A DNA stretch of 64,000 bases, taken from contig JAPSLO010000006.1 of NCBI GenBank assembly GCA_031180725.1, forward strand, positions 186,001 to 250,000, given 5' to 3'. Positions 52,950-61,176 of the stretch are shown here, piece by piece. The position numbers and the translations under genes are program-made. How positions within the stretch are numbered: position 1 is the first letter of the stretch; each line of letters starts with the position of its first letter. The notes beneath the pieces were generated by a model. It was not told where the DNA came from. It did no database searches and worked only from the letters and a program-made list of their open reading frames with translations. Origin of the DNA: Roseomonas sp. GTDB lineage: Bacteria > Pseudomonadota > Alphaproteobacteria > Acetobacterales > Acetobacteraceae.

Positions 52950-53414
52950 ATGGCTGATGCCGGCGTGGTGATCCGCCAGGCCCGGCAGGCTGACCTGCCG
53001 GCCATTATCGCCCTGCTGGCCGATGACCAACTCGGTCAGCACCGGGAGGAGGCTAGCGACTCGCCGGCCGCCTGCTATCGGGACGCTTTCGCCGCCATCA
53101 CGGCTGATCCCAATCAGATGATGATCGTGGCCGAATCGGAAGGCCGGGTGGTGGGCACGCTGCAGCTCACCTTCATCCCCGGCCTGTCGCGCCGCGGCGC
53201 CTGGCGCGGCCAGGTGGAGAGCGTGCGCGTGGCGAAGGACCACCGGAATGCCGGGTTGGGCCAGGCCATGATGGAATGGGTCGAGGCCACCTGCCGCGCA
53301 CGCGGCTGCGCGCTGGTGCAGCTCACCACCGACAAGCAGCGCGCCGATGCGCACCGCTTCTATGCGCGGCTCGGCTATGTCGCCAGCCACGAAGGCTTCA
53401 AGAAGTCGCTGTAG
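52950..53414 (+). CDS. GNAT-family N-acetyltransferase
   Basis: The 154-residue protein has the GNAT fold: acetyl-CoA motif A is seen as VRVAKDHRNAGLGQAMMEW near residues 90-108 (Q/R-x2-G-x-G/A with RNAGLGQ), preceded by the beta4 strand GQVESVRVA, and followed by the motif B segment (HRFYARLGYVAS). The substrate amine is unknown. ATG 52950 is preferred; a TTG six bases upstream would add two residues. It is the last gene before a terminator and convergent ndk. Confidence 0.9.
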   Translation: MADAGVVIRQARQADLPAIIALLADDQLGQHREEASDSPAACYRDAFAAITADPNQMMIVAESEGRVVGTLQLTFIPGLSRRGAWRGQVESVRVAKDHRNAGLGQAMMEWVEATCRARGCALVQLTTDKQRADAHRFYARLGYVASHEGFKKSL

Positions 53415-53465
53415 CAAGGCGCCCCAGGGCGCCCGCGGCGTCTGGGTCCCACCCCGCCCAACGAC

Positions 53466-53498
53466 AAAAGGCGGAAGGGCCTGGCCCCTCCGCCTTCG
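53466..53498 (-). terminator. Intrinsic terminator of ndk
   Basis: AAGGCGGA (53468-53475) pairs with TCCGCCTT (53489-53496); inside, GGG pairs with CCC around a short loop. Read on the minus strand the stem is followed by TTTTGT, so it is a proper intrinsic terminator for ndk; on the plus strand it may also stop read-through from the acetyltransferase gene, though without a T-run. Confidence 0.75.
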
Positions 53499-53553
53499 GT
53501 ACGCGAACCAATGGCGCGCTCCCCGAGCCGCGGCCCCGGGAACGCGGCCGATC

Positions 53554-53976
53554 TCAGCCGACGATCTCGGAGCCGGCAAAGAAATAGGCGATCTCGATCG
53601 CCGCATTCTCCGGGCTGTCGGACCCATGCACGGAATTCGCCTCGATGCTCTCGGCGAACAGCTTGCGGATGGTGCCCGGGGCGGCATTGGCCGGGTTGGT
53701 GGCGCCCATCAGCTCGCGGTTCTTGGCCACGGCATTCTCGCCTTCCAGCACCTGCACCACCACGGGGCCGGAGGTCATGAAGGACACCAGGTCCTTGAAG
53801 AAGGGGCGTTCCCTGTGGACGCCGTAGAAGGTCTCGGCCTGGGCCTGGGTCATCTGGATGCGCTTCTGGGCGACGATCCTGAGGCCGTTCTCCTCGAACA
53901 CGGCATTGATCTTGCCCGTCAGGTTCCGGCGGGTCGCATCCGGCTTGATGATGGAGAAGGTGCGCTCGATGGCCAT
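53554..53976 (-). CDS. ndk: Nucleoside diphosphate kinase
   Basis: The 140-residue enzyme equalises nucleoside triphosphates by moving a phosphate through His117, in the typical NSVHGSDS motif; Lys11 (IIKPDA) and Arg/Thr residues for the phosphates are in place. Length and sequence are fully canonical. AGGAAAG precedes ATG 53976 and a good terminator follows. Single-gene transcription unit. Confidence 0.98.
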   Translation of the reverse strand: MAIERTFSIIKPDATRRNLTGKINAVFEENGLRIVAQKRIQMTQAQAETFYGVHRERPFFKDLVSFMTSGPVVVQVLEGENAVAKNRELMGATNPANAAPGTIRKLFAESIEANSVHGSDSPENAAIEIAYFFAGSEIVG

Positions 53977-54083
53977 GGGGGCTTTCCTGTGTGCAGTCGC
54001 AAAAGGCGCGCGCCGGATAGGGCGCGCCGGCCGGCGACGCAAGCCCCGCCGGCAGGCAGGGGGCGCCGCGGCCCGCCTTGCGC

Positions 54084-54884
54084 CTAGCCGCAGCGCACGG
54101 ACATGCCGCCATCCACCACCAGTTCCGTGCCGGTGATGAAGCGCGCCTCCTCGCTGGCCAGGAACAGCACGGCGGCGGCGGTATCACGCCCGTCGCCGGC
54201 GAAGCCCATGGGGATGCGGGCCAGGCGCTGCTTCACCAGCGCCTCCACATCGCCGCCGGCGCGCTGGCCGGCCAGGCGGACTTCCACCATCGGCGTGTGC
54301 ATCTGCCCCGGCACCACGGTGTTCACCCGGATGCCCTTCGCCGCGTACTGCACCGCCACCACGCGTGAAAGTTGGATGACGCCGGCCTTGGACGCCGCAT
54401 AGGCCACTTGCGCCGCGCCGGTCCAGCGGATGCCGGAGGTCGAGGCGAGGTTCACCACCGCGCCGCTGCCCTGCTTCTCCATCACCGGCAGCACATGCTT
54501 CAGGGTCAGGAAGACGCTTTTCAAGTTGGTGTCGATCTGAAGGTCCCAGACCTCCTCGCTCATCTCCACCGGGCCGCCGGCGGCCGAGCCGCCGACATTG
54601 TTCACCAGCACATCGATGCGGCCATGCTTCGCCACCACGCCGTCCACCATCGCCTTGATGGCGGCGCTGTCGCGCACATCCAGCGTGCCGGGCTCGAAGC
54701 GGCCGCCTTCGGCAGCGATGCGCTCGGCCGTCTCGGTCATGGAGTCCGGGTTTCGGTCCAGGCCGATCACCGTGGCGCCTTCCCGCGCCAGGCCCACCGC
54801 GATGGCGCGGCCATTGCCCCAGCCGGGGCCGACGCAGCCCGCGCCGGTGACGATCGCGACCTTGCCCTCAAAACGTAGTGCCAT
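54084..54884 (-). CDS. Short-chain dehydrogenase/reductase
   Basis: The 266-residue NAD(P)-dependent enzyme has a variant cofactor loop, [16 protein letters not shown] (residues 12-27), longer than the usual TGxxxGIG; then NNVGG near 92, a Ser in LASTSGI and YAASK near 163-167, and DGGMSVR at the end. It follows the Bug receptor gene (54888) by three bases and probably belongs to the same minus-strand unit driven from the IclR control region. It would act on a hydroxy- or keto-intermediate of the imported acid. Confidence 0.9.
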   Translation of the reverse strand: MALRFEGKVAIVTGAGCVGPGWGNGRAIAVGLAREGATVIGLDRNPDSMTETAERIAAEGGRFEPGTLDVRDSAAIKAMVDGVVAKHGRIDVLVNNVGGSAAGGPVEMSEEVWDLQIDTNLKSVFLTLKHVLPVMEKQGSGAVVNLASTSGIRWTGAAQVAYAASKAGVIQLSRVVAVQYAAKGIRVNTVVPGQMHTPMVEVRLAGQRAGGDVEALVKQRLARIPMGFAGDGRDTAAAVLFLASEEARFITGTELVVDGGMSVRCG

Positions 54885-54887
54885 CTC

Positions 54888-55850
54888 TCACTCCACTCGA
54901 ATGTTGCCGGCCTGCGCCACCTCGCGCCACCGCGCGAGATCCGCCAGCACGAAGCGATCGCTGGCATCCGGCGAAAGATTGCCCGGCATGGCGCCTTCCT
55001 GTGCCAGGGATTCCGCGAAGCGCCCTCCGGTCACCGCGGCGTTGGCGGCGGCGTTCAGCCTCGCGCGCACGGCATCCGGAATGCCGCGCCGCGCGATCAG
55101 CCCCCACCAGATCCCGGCCTCGTAATCCGGCAGGCCTGAACTGCGCGGCGTGGGCGCAGCGGGGCCGCCAGGCGGCACTGCATCCGTTGTCCAGCCCAGC
55201 AGCTTCAGCCGGCCGGACGCCACCAGACCCGCCGCGGCCGGCATGGAGGTGAAGGTCAGCTCGATGGTGCCGGCAACCATGTCGTTCAGCACGGGTCCGG
55301 TGCCGCGATAGGGCACATGCACCATGTCCAGCCGCCCGGCACGCAGCGCGAAGAGCGCGCCGGCCATGTGCCCGATGCTGCCGGGCCCGCCCGATCCGTA
55401 ATGCACCTTGCCGGGATTGGCGCGGATGAAGCGCACTGCATCCGCCATGGTATCCGCGGCGAAACTCGGCGATGCCAGCATCACCAGCGGGGCGGAGGCG
55501 ATCAGCGCCACCGCGCCCAGATCGCGCGCCGCGTCATAGGGCGTGGCCTGCACCGCCGCGCTGGTGGCGAAGGTGGAGGAGGTGACGAGCAGCGTGTAGC
55601 CATCCGCCGGCGCGCGCGCGACTTCCGCCGTGCCCAGCGTGCTGCCGGCGCCGCCGCGGTTCTCCACCACGAAGGGCTGGCCCAAGGCGCGGGACAGCGC
55701 ATCGGCCAGCGGCCGTCCTATGGCATCGTTGCTGCCGCCGGGCGGGAAGGGGACGATCACGCGCACCGGGCGCGCGGGCCAGTCGGCCTGGGCCAGGGCA
55801 GGCCGTGCCAGCAGCAGCGGCGCAGTGGCCAGGAGATGGCGGCGAAGCAT
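54888..55850 (-). CDS. Bug/TctC-family periplasmic receptor (second of two)
   Basis: The 320-residue periplasmic receptor has a signal peptide with an RR pair near its start and the family's first strand PVRVIVPFPPGGSNDAIGRPLA, plus the VENRGGAGSTLGT turn and YDAARDLGAVAL. Such proteins bind small carboxylates and either feed a TctAB permease or serve as sensors. No TctAB genes are next to it. ATG 55850 is used (a GTG nine bases upstream is possible), with GAGGGAG as ribosome site. It is co-linear with the SDR and the other Bug gene. Confidence 0.92.
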   Translation of the reverse strand: MLRRHLLATAPLLLARPALAQADWPARPVRVIVPFPPGGSNDAIGRPLADALSRALGQPFVVENRGGAGSTLGTAEVARAPADGYTLLVTSSTFATSAAVQATPYDAARDLGAVALIASAPLVMLASPSFAADTMADAVRFIRANPGKVHYGSGGPGSIGHMAGALFALRAGRLDMVHVPYRGTGPVLNDMVAGTIELTFTSMPAAAGLVASGRLKLLGWTTDAVPPGGPAAPTPRSSGLPDYEAGIWWGLIARRGIPDAVRARLNAAANAAVTGGRFAESLAQEGAMPGNLSPDASDRFVLADLARWREVAQAGNIRVE

Positions 55851-55863
55851 GGCGCGCACTCCC

Positions 55864-56850
55864 TCAATCCAGCTCGATCTTCGCGGCCTGCGCTACGCGG
55901 CGCCAGCGCGCAATCTCGGCCTGCTGGAAACGGCCATAGTCCTCCGGCGTGCCGCCCGCCACGGTATAGCCGCCGGCTTCAAGCGCCTGTGCCACTGCGG
56001 GCTCGCGCAGGATCGCCGTGATCTCCTGCGCAATCTCGGCGCGGAGTGGCGCAGGCGTGCCGGCCGGGGCCATCACGGCCTGCCAGGAACTGACCTCGAA
56101 ATCCGCCAGCCCCGCCTCGGCGGCGGTCGGCACATCCGGCAGCAGCGGGCTGCGCTGCGCGGCGGTGACCAACAGCGCGCGCAGCCGCCCGTCGCGCACC
56201 GGCGCGATGATGGAGCCCAGCCCCTGGAAGCTGACCTGCACCGTGCCGGCGATCTGGTCCATCACCGCCGTCGCCCCACCGCGGGAGGGCACATGCGTCG
56301 CCTCCGTCCCTGTGAGTTGGGTGAACAGCTCCATCGTCAGATGCGGCGAGGAGCCGATGCCGCTGGTGGCATGGAACACCTTGCCGCGATTGGCCTTCAT
56401 CCAGGCCACCAGTTCCGCCAGGGTGTTCACCGGTGCGACCTGCGGGTTCACCACCAGCACATTCGGCGTCGTCACCGCCAGCATCACTGGGGAGAAATCC
56501 GCCACCGGGTCATAAGGCGGGGTGCGGTACAGCACGGCGTTCAGCGCGAAGACACCGATCGAGCCGACCATCATCGTGTGTCCATCCGGCGCCGCCCGCA
56601 CCAGCAGCCGCGCGGCGAGCTGGCCATTGGCGCCCGGGCGGTTCTCCACCACCACCGGCTGGCCGCGGCGTTCGGCGAGCCGCGTGCTGAAGGCGCGCGC
56701 CGCGATGTCCGAGGCCCCGCCCGGCGCGAAGGGCACCAGCAGCGTCACCGGCCGCGTCGGCCAGCTGCCCTGTGCACGGGCGGGCGCCGTGGCAAGCCCC
56801 AGGGAAGCCAATCCCAGGCCGAGCGCCTTGCGGCGCGGAATGCGATGCAT
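55864..56850 (-). CDS. Bug/TctC-family periplasmic receptor (first of two)
   Basis: The 328-residue protein is another tricarboxylate-type receptor, with an RR-containing signal (PRRKALGLGLASLGLATAPARA, AXA-type cleavage about residue 26), then PVTLLVPFAPGGASDIAARAFS and VENRPGANGQLAA. It is related to but clearly distinct from its neighbour at 54888-55850, so the pair is not a recent duplication. Fourteen bases separate them. It is the first gene of the leftward unit facing the IclR gene, so the two palindromes between them should control it. Confidence 0.93.
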   Translation of the reverse strand: MHRIPRRKALGLGLASLGLATAPARAQGSWPTRPVTLLVPFAPGGASDIAARAFSTRLAERRGQPVVVENRPGANGQLAARLLVRAAPDGHTMMVGSIGVFALNAVLYRTPPYDPVADFSPVMLAVTTPNVLVVNPQVAPVNTLAELVAWMKANRGKVFHATSGIGSSPHLTMELFTQLTGTEATHVPSRGGATAVMDQIAGTVQVSFQGLGSIIAPVRDGRLRALLVTAAQRSPLLPDVPTAAEAGLADFEVSSWQAVMAPAGTPAPLRAEIAQEITAILREPAVAQALEAGGYTVAGGTPEDYGRFQQAEIARWRRVAQAAKIELD

Positions 56851-56881
56851 GGGCTATCTCCACGTTTCCGTCCCGGGCGTG

Positions 56882-56898
56882 GGATAGGCCGCCTATCC
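56882..56898. promoter_or_regulatory. Palindrome 1 in the IclR divergent control region
   Basis: GGATAGG-CCG-CCTATCC is a perfect 7-bp dyad with a three-base centre, 32 bases before the Bug gene start. With palindrome 2 its centre-to-centre distance is 32 bases, close to three helical turns. Confidence 0.6.
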
Positions 56899-56912
56899 AC
56901 GGTGCGCAAAAC

Positions 56913-56931
56913 ACTTTCACTGTATGAAAGT
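56913..56931. promoter_or_regulatory. Palindrome 2 in the IclR divergent control region
   Basis: ACTTTCA-CTGTA-TGAAAGT is a perfect 7-bp dyad with a five-base centre, 19 bases before the GTG start of iclR. Its size suits an IclR-family operator and the place suits autorepression. Confidence 0.65.
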
Positions 56932-56949
56932 CTCGGGTATGAGGGGCGA

Positions 56950-57720
56950 GTGAGGAAACCCAGGACAACGCCCCCGCGCGTGGCGGAGCCACGCCCTGTT
57001 GCCCGGCGCGAGGCCGCCGAAGCCGAAGGCAATGTGCGCGCCGTGGATCGCGCCCTGGCCCTGCTGCTGGCCTTCGAGGATGACGACGCCTCGCTTCCCC
57101 TGGTCGAACTCGCCCGCCGCACCGGGCTGCACCTGACCACCGCCCTGCGCCTGCTGGCGACCCTGGAAGGGCAGGGCTTCGTGCAGCGCCTGCCGTCCGG
57201 CGGCTATGCGCTGGGCGCACAGTTGCTGGTGCTGGGCGAGCGCTTCCGGCGCGGGTTGCGGCTGGAGGACCAAGTGATGCCGGCGCTGGACCGGCTCTGC
57301 GCCGATAGCCGTGAAAGCGCGGCTTTCTTCGTGCGGGAAGGCGAAGCCCGCCGCTGCCTGTTCCGCCGCGACAGCCCGCAGCCGGTGCGCACCGTGGCCC
57401 GGGTCGGCGAGGTCTCGCCCCTGCATATCGGCGCGCATGGCCGCGCGCTGGTCGCGCTGGAGACCGTGCCGCGCCCGCGCCTGCCCATCGTCAGCCGCGG
57501 CGAGCGCCTGGCCGAGGTCGCGGCCATCGCCGCGCCGGTGCTGGACGCGCGGGGCGCCGTGGCGGGCTCCATCGGCATCACCATGCCACTCTACCGTTTC
57601 GACGCCGCCGCCGAAGCGCTGTGCCTGCCGCTGGTGCTGCGCGAAGCCATCGCACTGACCCGCGCGCTGGGCGGCGACCCCGCCCCGATCGCCGCGCTCG
57701 GTGAGAGAACGCCTGGTTAA
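56950..57720 (+). CDS. IclR-family transcriptional regulator
   Basis: The 256-residue regulator has a winged-helix N-terminus (residues about 27-90: NVRAVDRALALLLAFEDDDASLPLVELARRTGLHLTTALRLLATLEGQGF broken by the usual turn) and an effector-binding domain (residues ~105-250). GTG 56950 with GAGGGG upstream is chosen because no ATG is near. It is divergent from two Bug receptors and an SDR, and lies upstream of a CMD-like enzyme, an amidohydrolase and a third Bug receptor, all of which it may control. Confidence 0.9.
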   Translation: MRKPRTTPPRVAEPRPVARREAAEAEGNVRAVDRALALLLAFEDDDASLPLVELARRTGLHLTTALRLLATLEGQGFVQRLPSGGYALGAQLLVLGERFRRGLRLEDQVMPALDRLCADSRESAAFFVREGEARRCLFRRDSPQPVRTVARVGEVSPLHIGAHGRALVALETVPRPRLPIVSRGERLAEVAAIAAPVLDARGAVAGSIGITMPLYRFDAAAEALCLPLVLREAIALTRALGGDPAPIAALGERTPG

Positions 57721-57749
57721 GACCTTCCGGCCGAAGAGAGGAAACGATC

Positions 57750-58316
57750 ATGCCGCGCCTTGAGCTCCCCCCTGAAGACCAGATGACGGAAGAGCAGAAA
57801 GCCGCCTGCGCCGAGGCGGTCGCCGGCATTCGTGGTCGCGTGCCGGCGCCGATGATCGCCTGGCTGCGGAACCCGGAACTGGCGCGCCGTGGTCAGAAGC
57901 TGGGCGAGTTGCTGCGCTATCAGACGACGCTGGAGCCGCGTCTGTCGGAACTCGCCATCCTGGTCTGCGCGCGGCACTGGACCTCGCATCACGAATGGAC
58001 GGCGCATAAGCGCGAAGGGCTGAAGGCGGGCATGGACCCGGAGGTGGTCGCCGCCATCGCCGCGCGCCGCGAACCCGCGCTGCGCGATGCGCGGGAGAAG
58101 GCGGTGTACGAGGTCTCCCGCACGCTGTTGGCCAGGGGCCGCATCCCGCAGCCGCTTTATGAGAGCAGCGTTGCGGCACTGACCGAGCGCGGCATGGTCG
58201 AGCTGGTCGGCATCCTCGGCTATTACTGCCTGGTCGCGCTGACGCTGAACACCTTCGAGCTCGGCCTGCCCGGCAGCATTGCGCCGGAGCTGGAGGACCC
58301 GGAGTACGCGGCGTGA
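57750..58316 (+). CDS. Carboxymuconolactone-decarboxylase-family protein
   Basis: The 188-residue helical protein is of the CMD/AhpD-like family (PRLELPPEDQMTEEQ, LEPRLSELAILVCARHWTSHHEWTAHKREGLKAG, RTLLARGRIPQPLYE). The redox CxxC of AhpD is absent: the corresponding helix has a single Cys followed by RHWTSHHEW, as in CMD enzymes, which use Glu/His chemistry. It probably cleaves or isomerises a lactone in the locus. GAGAGGAAACG precedes ATG 57750, and the gene overlaps the next start (GTGA). Confidence 0.88.
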   Translation: MPRLELPPEDQMTEEQKAACAEAVAGIRGRVPAPMIAWLRNPELARRGQKLGELLRYQTTLEPRLSELAILVCARHWTSHHEWTAHKREGLKAGMDPEVVAAIAARREPALRDAREKAVYEVSRTLLARGRIPQPLYESSVAALTERGMVELVGILGYYCLVALTLNTFELGLPGSIAPELEDPEYAA

Positions 58317-59347
58317 GCCACCAGCATTACCTGCCGGTCCGCGCCGACTGGCTCGCCGCCTCGGCCGAGCCCGCGCTGGAGCCCGCGCTGCCCATCATCG
58401 ACCCGCACCACCATCTGTGGGACCGGCCGGGCTGGCGCTATCTGCTGGATGAGTTCCTGGCGGATATCCGCGAGGGCGGCCACGACATCCGCGCGACTGT
58501 CTTCATCCAGGCCCGCGCCATGCACCGCGCGACGGGGCCGGAAGCCATGCAGCCGGTGGGCGAGACGGAATTCGCCAATGGCATCGCCGCCATGTCGGCC
58601 AGCGGCGGCTACGGCAAGACGCAGCTCTGCGCCGGCATCGTCGGCTTCGCCGATCTCCGGCTGGGCGATGCCGTGCGTCCGGTGCTGGAGGCGCACATCG
58701 CCGCCGGCGGTGGGCGCTTCCGCGGCATCCGCCACATCGCGACCTGGGATCCCGACCCGGTGATGCTGAACCCGGCCTACCAGCCGGCCGAGGACATGCT
58801 GGACAGCCCGGCTTTCCGCGCCGGCTTCGCGCATCTCGGCGCGCTCGGGCTCAGCTATGATGCCTGGCTCTATTTCCACCAGATCCCGCGCCTGGTCTCG
58901 CTGGCCCGTGCCTTCCCGCAAGTGCCGATCGTGCTGGACCATTGCGGCGGCATCCTGCGCATCGGCCGCTATGCCCGGAAGGGCGAGGAGGTCTTTGCGC
59001 AGTGGTCGGCGCATATCCGTGAACTCGCCACCTGCCCTAACGTGATGGTGAAGCTCGGCGGCCTGGGAATGCGCCAGCCCGGCTTCGGTTTCGAGGCGCG
59101 GGAGCGCGCGCCGAATTCGATGGAACTGGCGGAAGCCTGGCGCCCCTGGATGGAAACCTGCATCGCCGCCTTCGGCACGGCGCGCTGCATGTTCGAAAGC
59201 AACTTCCCGGTGGACAAGGGTGGCTATGCCTATGGCGTCGGCTGGAACGCGATGAAGCGCATCGCGGCCGGTGCCAGCGCCGAGGAGAAGGCCGACCTGT
59301 TCCGGCGCAGCGCGGCGCGCTTCTACCGCCTGCCCGAGTCCGTCTGA
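58313..59347 (+). CDS. Amidohydrolase family 2 (TIM-barrel lactonase/decarboxylase type)
   Basis: The 344-residue TIM-barrel hydrolase of the amidohydrolase_2 group starts with the metal-binding IIDPHHHLWDRPG (residues ~29-41), followed by GIRHIATWD in the second strand, IVLDHCGG near 208 and FESNFPVDK near 300, the standard motif set of 2-pyrone-4,6-dicarboxylate lactonase-like enzymes. Metal ligands His and Asp are in place. GTG 58313 overlaps the CMD gene stop. With CMD and Bug neighbours, lactone or keto-acid hydrolysis is a good guess. Confidence 0.92.
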   Translation: MSHQHYLPVRADWLAASAEPALEPALPIIDPHHHLWDRPGWRYLLDEFLADIREGGHDIRATVFIQARAMHRATGPEAMQPVGETEFANGIAAMSASGGYGKTQLCAGIVGFADLRLGDAVRPVLEAHIAAGGGRFRGIRHIATWDPDPVMLNPAYQPAEDMLDSPAFRAGFAHLGALGLSYDAWLYFHQIPRLVSLARAFPQVPIVLDHCGGILRIGRYARKGEEVFAQWSAHIRELATCPNVMVKLGGLGMRQPGFGFEARERAPNSMELAEAWRPWMETCIAAFGTARCMFESNFPVDKGGYAYGVGWNAMKRIAAGASAEEKADLFRRSAARFYRLPESV

Positions 59348-59373
59348 ACCACCCCATAGAAGGAAGAACGCCC

Positions 59374-60345
59374 GTGCAGAGAAGAACCCTCGTCGCCGCA
59401 GCCCTGGGCAGCGGGCTGGTCGGCCTGCCCGCCATCGCCCAGGAGAACTTCCCGAACCGTCCCATCCGCCTGGTGGTGCCCTTCGCCGCCGGCGGCCCCA
59501 GCGACATCATCGCCCGCGTGGTAGCGCCGCGCATGTCGAGCATCCTCGGTCAGCCCATCGTGGTCGAGAATCGCGCGGGCGCCGGCGGCGTCACCGGCGT
59601 GGACGTCATCGCGAGAGCGGCGCCGGACGGCTACACCTTCGGCATCGGCAGCGCCGGCGCGCTGGCCATCTCGCCCAGCCTCGGCCGCGGCACGCCCTAT
59701 GATCCCATGCGCGACCTGGCGCCGGTCACGCTGGCGGCCCTGGTGCCGGAGCCGCTGGTGGTGCCCGGCGCGTCGCCCTTCAGGTCGCTGCAGGATCTGG
59801 TGGCCGACGCCAAGGCGCGCCCCGGCGCGCTGAATTTCGGCTCCACCGGCAATGGCAGCATGCCGCATCTGGCGGCCGAGCAGCTACGCGCTGCCGCCGG
59901 CCTCGACATCGTCCACATCAGCTACAACAGCGGCGGGCAGCTCGCGACGGCGATCCTGCGCAACGAGGTGCAGCTCGGCTTTGCCGACCTGCCGGTGCTG
60001 ATCTCCAACATCCAGGCCGGCAGCATGCGCGCGCTGGCGGTCGGCACGGCGGAGCGCCTGCCCTGGATCCCGGAGGTGCCCACTTTCCGCGAAATCGGCC
60101 TGCCTTCGGTGGACGCCAGCAACTGGCATGGCTTCGTGGCCCCGGCGCGCACCGCGGCTGGGCCGCTGGCCGCCATCCGGCGCGCCGCCGTGACCGCGCT
60201 GCAGGATGCCGAGGTGCGCAAGGCCCTGCATGACCAGGGCGCGATCCCCGGCGGCAATCCGCCAGAGGAATTCGGCGCGTTCATCCGCACCGAGAACGCG
60301 AAATGGGGCGAGGTGATCCGCAAGAACAACATCACCGCCGACTGA
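59374..60345 (+). CDS. Bug/TctC-family periplasmic receptor (third)
   Basis: The 323-residue receptor has a signal peptide (RRTLVAAALGSGLVGLPAIA, cleavage near residue 22) and the canonical PIRLVVPFAAGGPSDIIARVVA and VENRAGAGGVTGVDV segments. It is the last gene of the rightward unit. GTG 59374 has AAGGAAG upstream. It is distinct from the two Bug proteins encoded leftward at the same locus. No permease is near it, so it either uses a permease encoded elsewhere or acts as a sensor. Confidence 0.93.
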   Translation: MQRRTLVAAALGSGLVGLPAIAQENFPNRPIRLVVPFAAGGPSDIIARVVAPRMSSILGQPIVVENRAGAGGVTGVDVIARAAPDGYTFGIGSAGALAISPSLGRGTPYDPMRDLAPVTLAALVPEPLVVPGASPFRSLQDLVADAKARPGALNFGSTGNGSMPHLAAEQLRAAAGLDIVHISYNSGGQLATAILRNEVQLGFADLPVLISNIQAGSMRALAVGTAERLPWIPEVPTFREIGLPSVDASNWHGFVAPARTAAGPLAAIRRAAVTALQDAEVRKALHDQGAIPGGNPPEEFGAFIRTENAKWGEVIRKNNITAD

Positions 60346-60363
60346 CGGGACAGAAGGCGGGAC

Positions 60364-60386
60364 CCGGGGGCGGCCTTCGCCCCCGG
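60364..60386. terminator. Strong stem-loop between convergent Bug and hydrolase genes
   Basis: CCGGGGGCG (60364-60372) pairs perfectly with CGCCCCCGG (60378-60386) around a five-base loop in a 45-base convergent gap. It can stop transcription from both sides. The following bases are not a T-run. Confidence 0.65.
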
Positions 60387-60390
60387 AAAC

Positions 60391-61176
60391 CTACAAGGCT
60401 TTGACAAAGTCCGTGATTGCCGCCGCCAGCAGCTCCGGCGTCTGGATCGCCATGAAGTGCCCGCTTTCCACTGTGCGGAAGCTGCTCCCGGGGATCAGTG
60501 CCGCGACCTCCGCCACGCGATCCGGTGGGCGGGTGTGGTCATGCGCACCGGCCAGGATCAGGGTGGGGCAGGCAATGCGCGGCAGTTCCGTGCGCATGTC
60601 GAGATGCGCCAGCATCCTGTATGTTGCCGCCCAGCCCGCCGCATTGGCAGCCAGGCGCTGCGCGCGCGTCGCGGCGAAGCGCACCGGGTCAGTGCGCATG
60701 GCTTCCGGCCAGCCGGCATTCAGCCCCGGTTCCACCCAGGCGCGCGTGCCTTCCTTCTCCAGGGTATCGGCGCGCGCCAGTGTCGTCGCGCGCGCCGCCT
60801 CCGGCACGCCGGTTGCGGGCGAGGTGGCGATCGCCCCCGCGACGCGGGTGGGGTATTGCGCCGCCAGGTGCAGCGCCAGCGCGCCGCCCACCGCGGTGCC
60901 CACCGCCACCACCGGCTCGCGGATGCCCAGGGCATCCAGCAGCGCGATCGCGTCGCGCCCGGCCTGCGGCATGGTCAGCCCGCCTGGCGGAAATTCCGTC
61001 ATTCCCGCGCCCCGCTGGTCATAGCGCAGCACGCGCCAGCCCGTCGGCAGCAAGGGCAGCAGCGCGTCCCAGCTTTCCAGCGTGCCGCCCATCTCGTGCA
61101 GCAGCAGCAGGGTGCGCGGACCTTGGCCGCGCAACTCGTAGCGGATGGCGAGCCCGCCGGCGTCGATCCAGGGCAT
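60391..61176 (-). CDS. Alpha/beta-hydrolase-fold protein with Ala at the nucleophile position
   Basis: The 261-residue protein has the fold of 3-oxoadipate enol-lactonase-type hydrolases: oxyanion-loop HEMGG (residues 27-31), RGAGMTEFP near 56-64, a late GAHDHTRP Asp region near 211-217 and catalytic-type His240 in ESGHFM. The nucleophile elbow, however, is GTAVGG (residues 93-98), with Ala95 where Ser/Asp/Cys is expected. Hence it may be inactive, use Thr94, or catalyse a reaction without a nucleophile. It ends the TRAP operon; its ATG overlaps the MBL gene stop (TGATG). Confidence 0.85.
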   Translation of the reverse strand: MPWIDAGGLAIRYELRGQGPRTLLLLHEMGGTLESWDALLPLLPTGWRVLRYDQRGAGMTEFPPGGLTMPQAGRDAIALLDALGIREPVVAVGTAVGGALALHLAAQYPTRVAGAIATSPATGVPEAARATTLARADTLEKEGTRAWVEPGLNAGWPEAMRTDPVRFAATRAQRLAANAAGWAATYRMLAHLDMRTELPRIACPTLILAGAHDHTRPPDRVAEVAALIPGSSFRTVESGHFMAIQTPELLAAAITDFVKAL

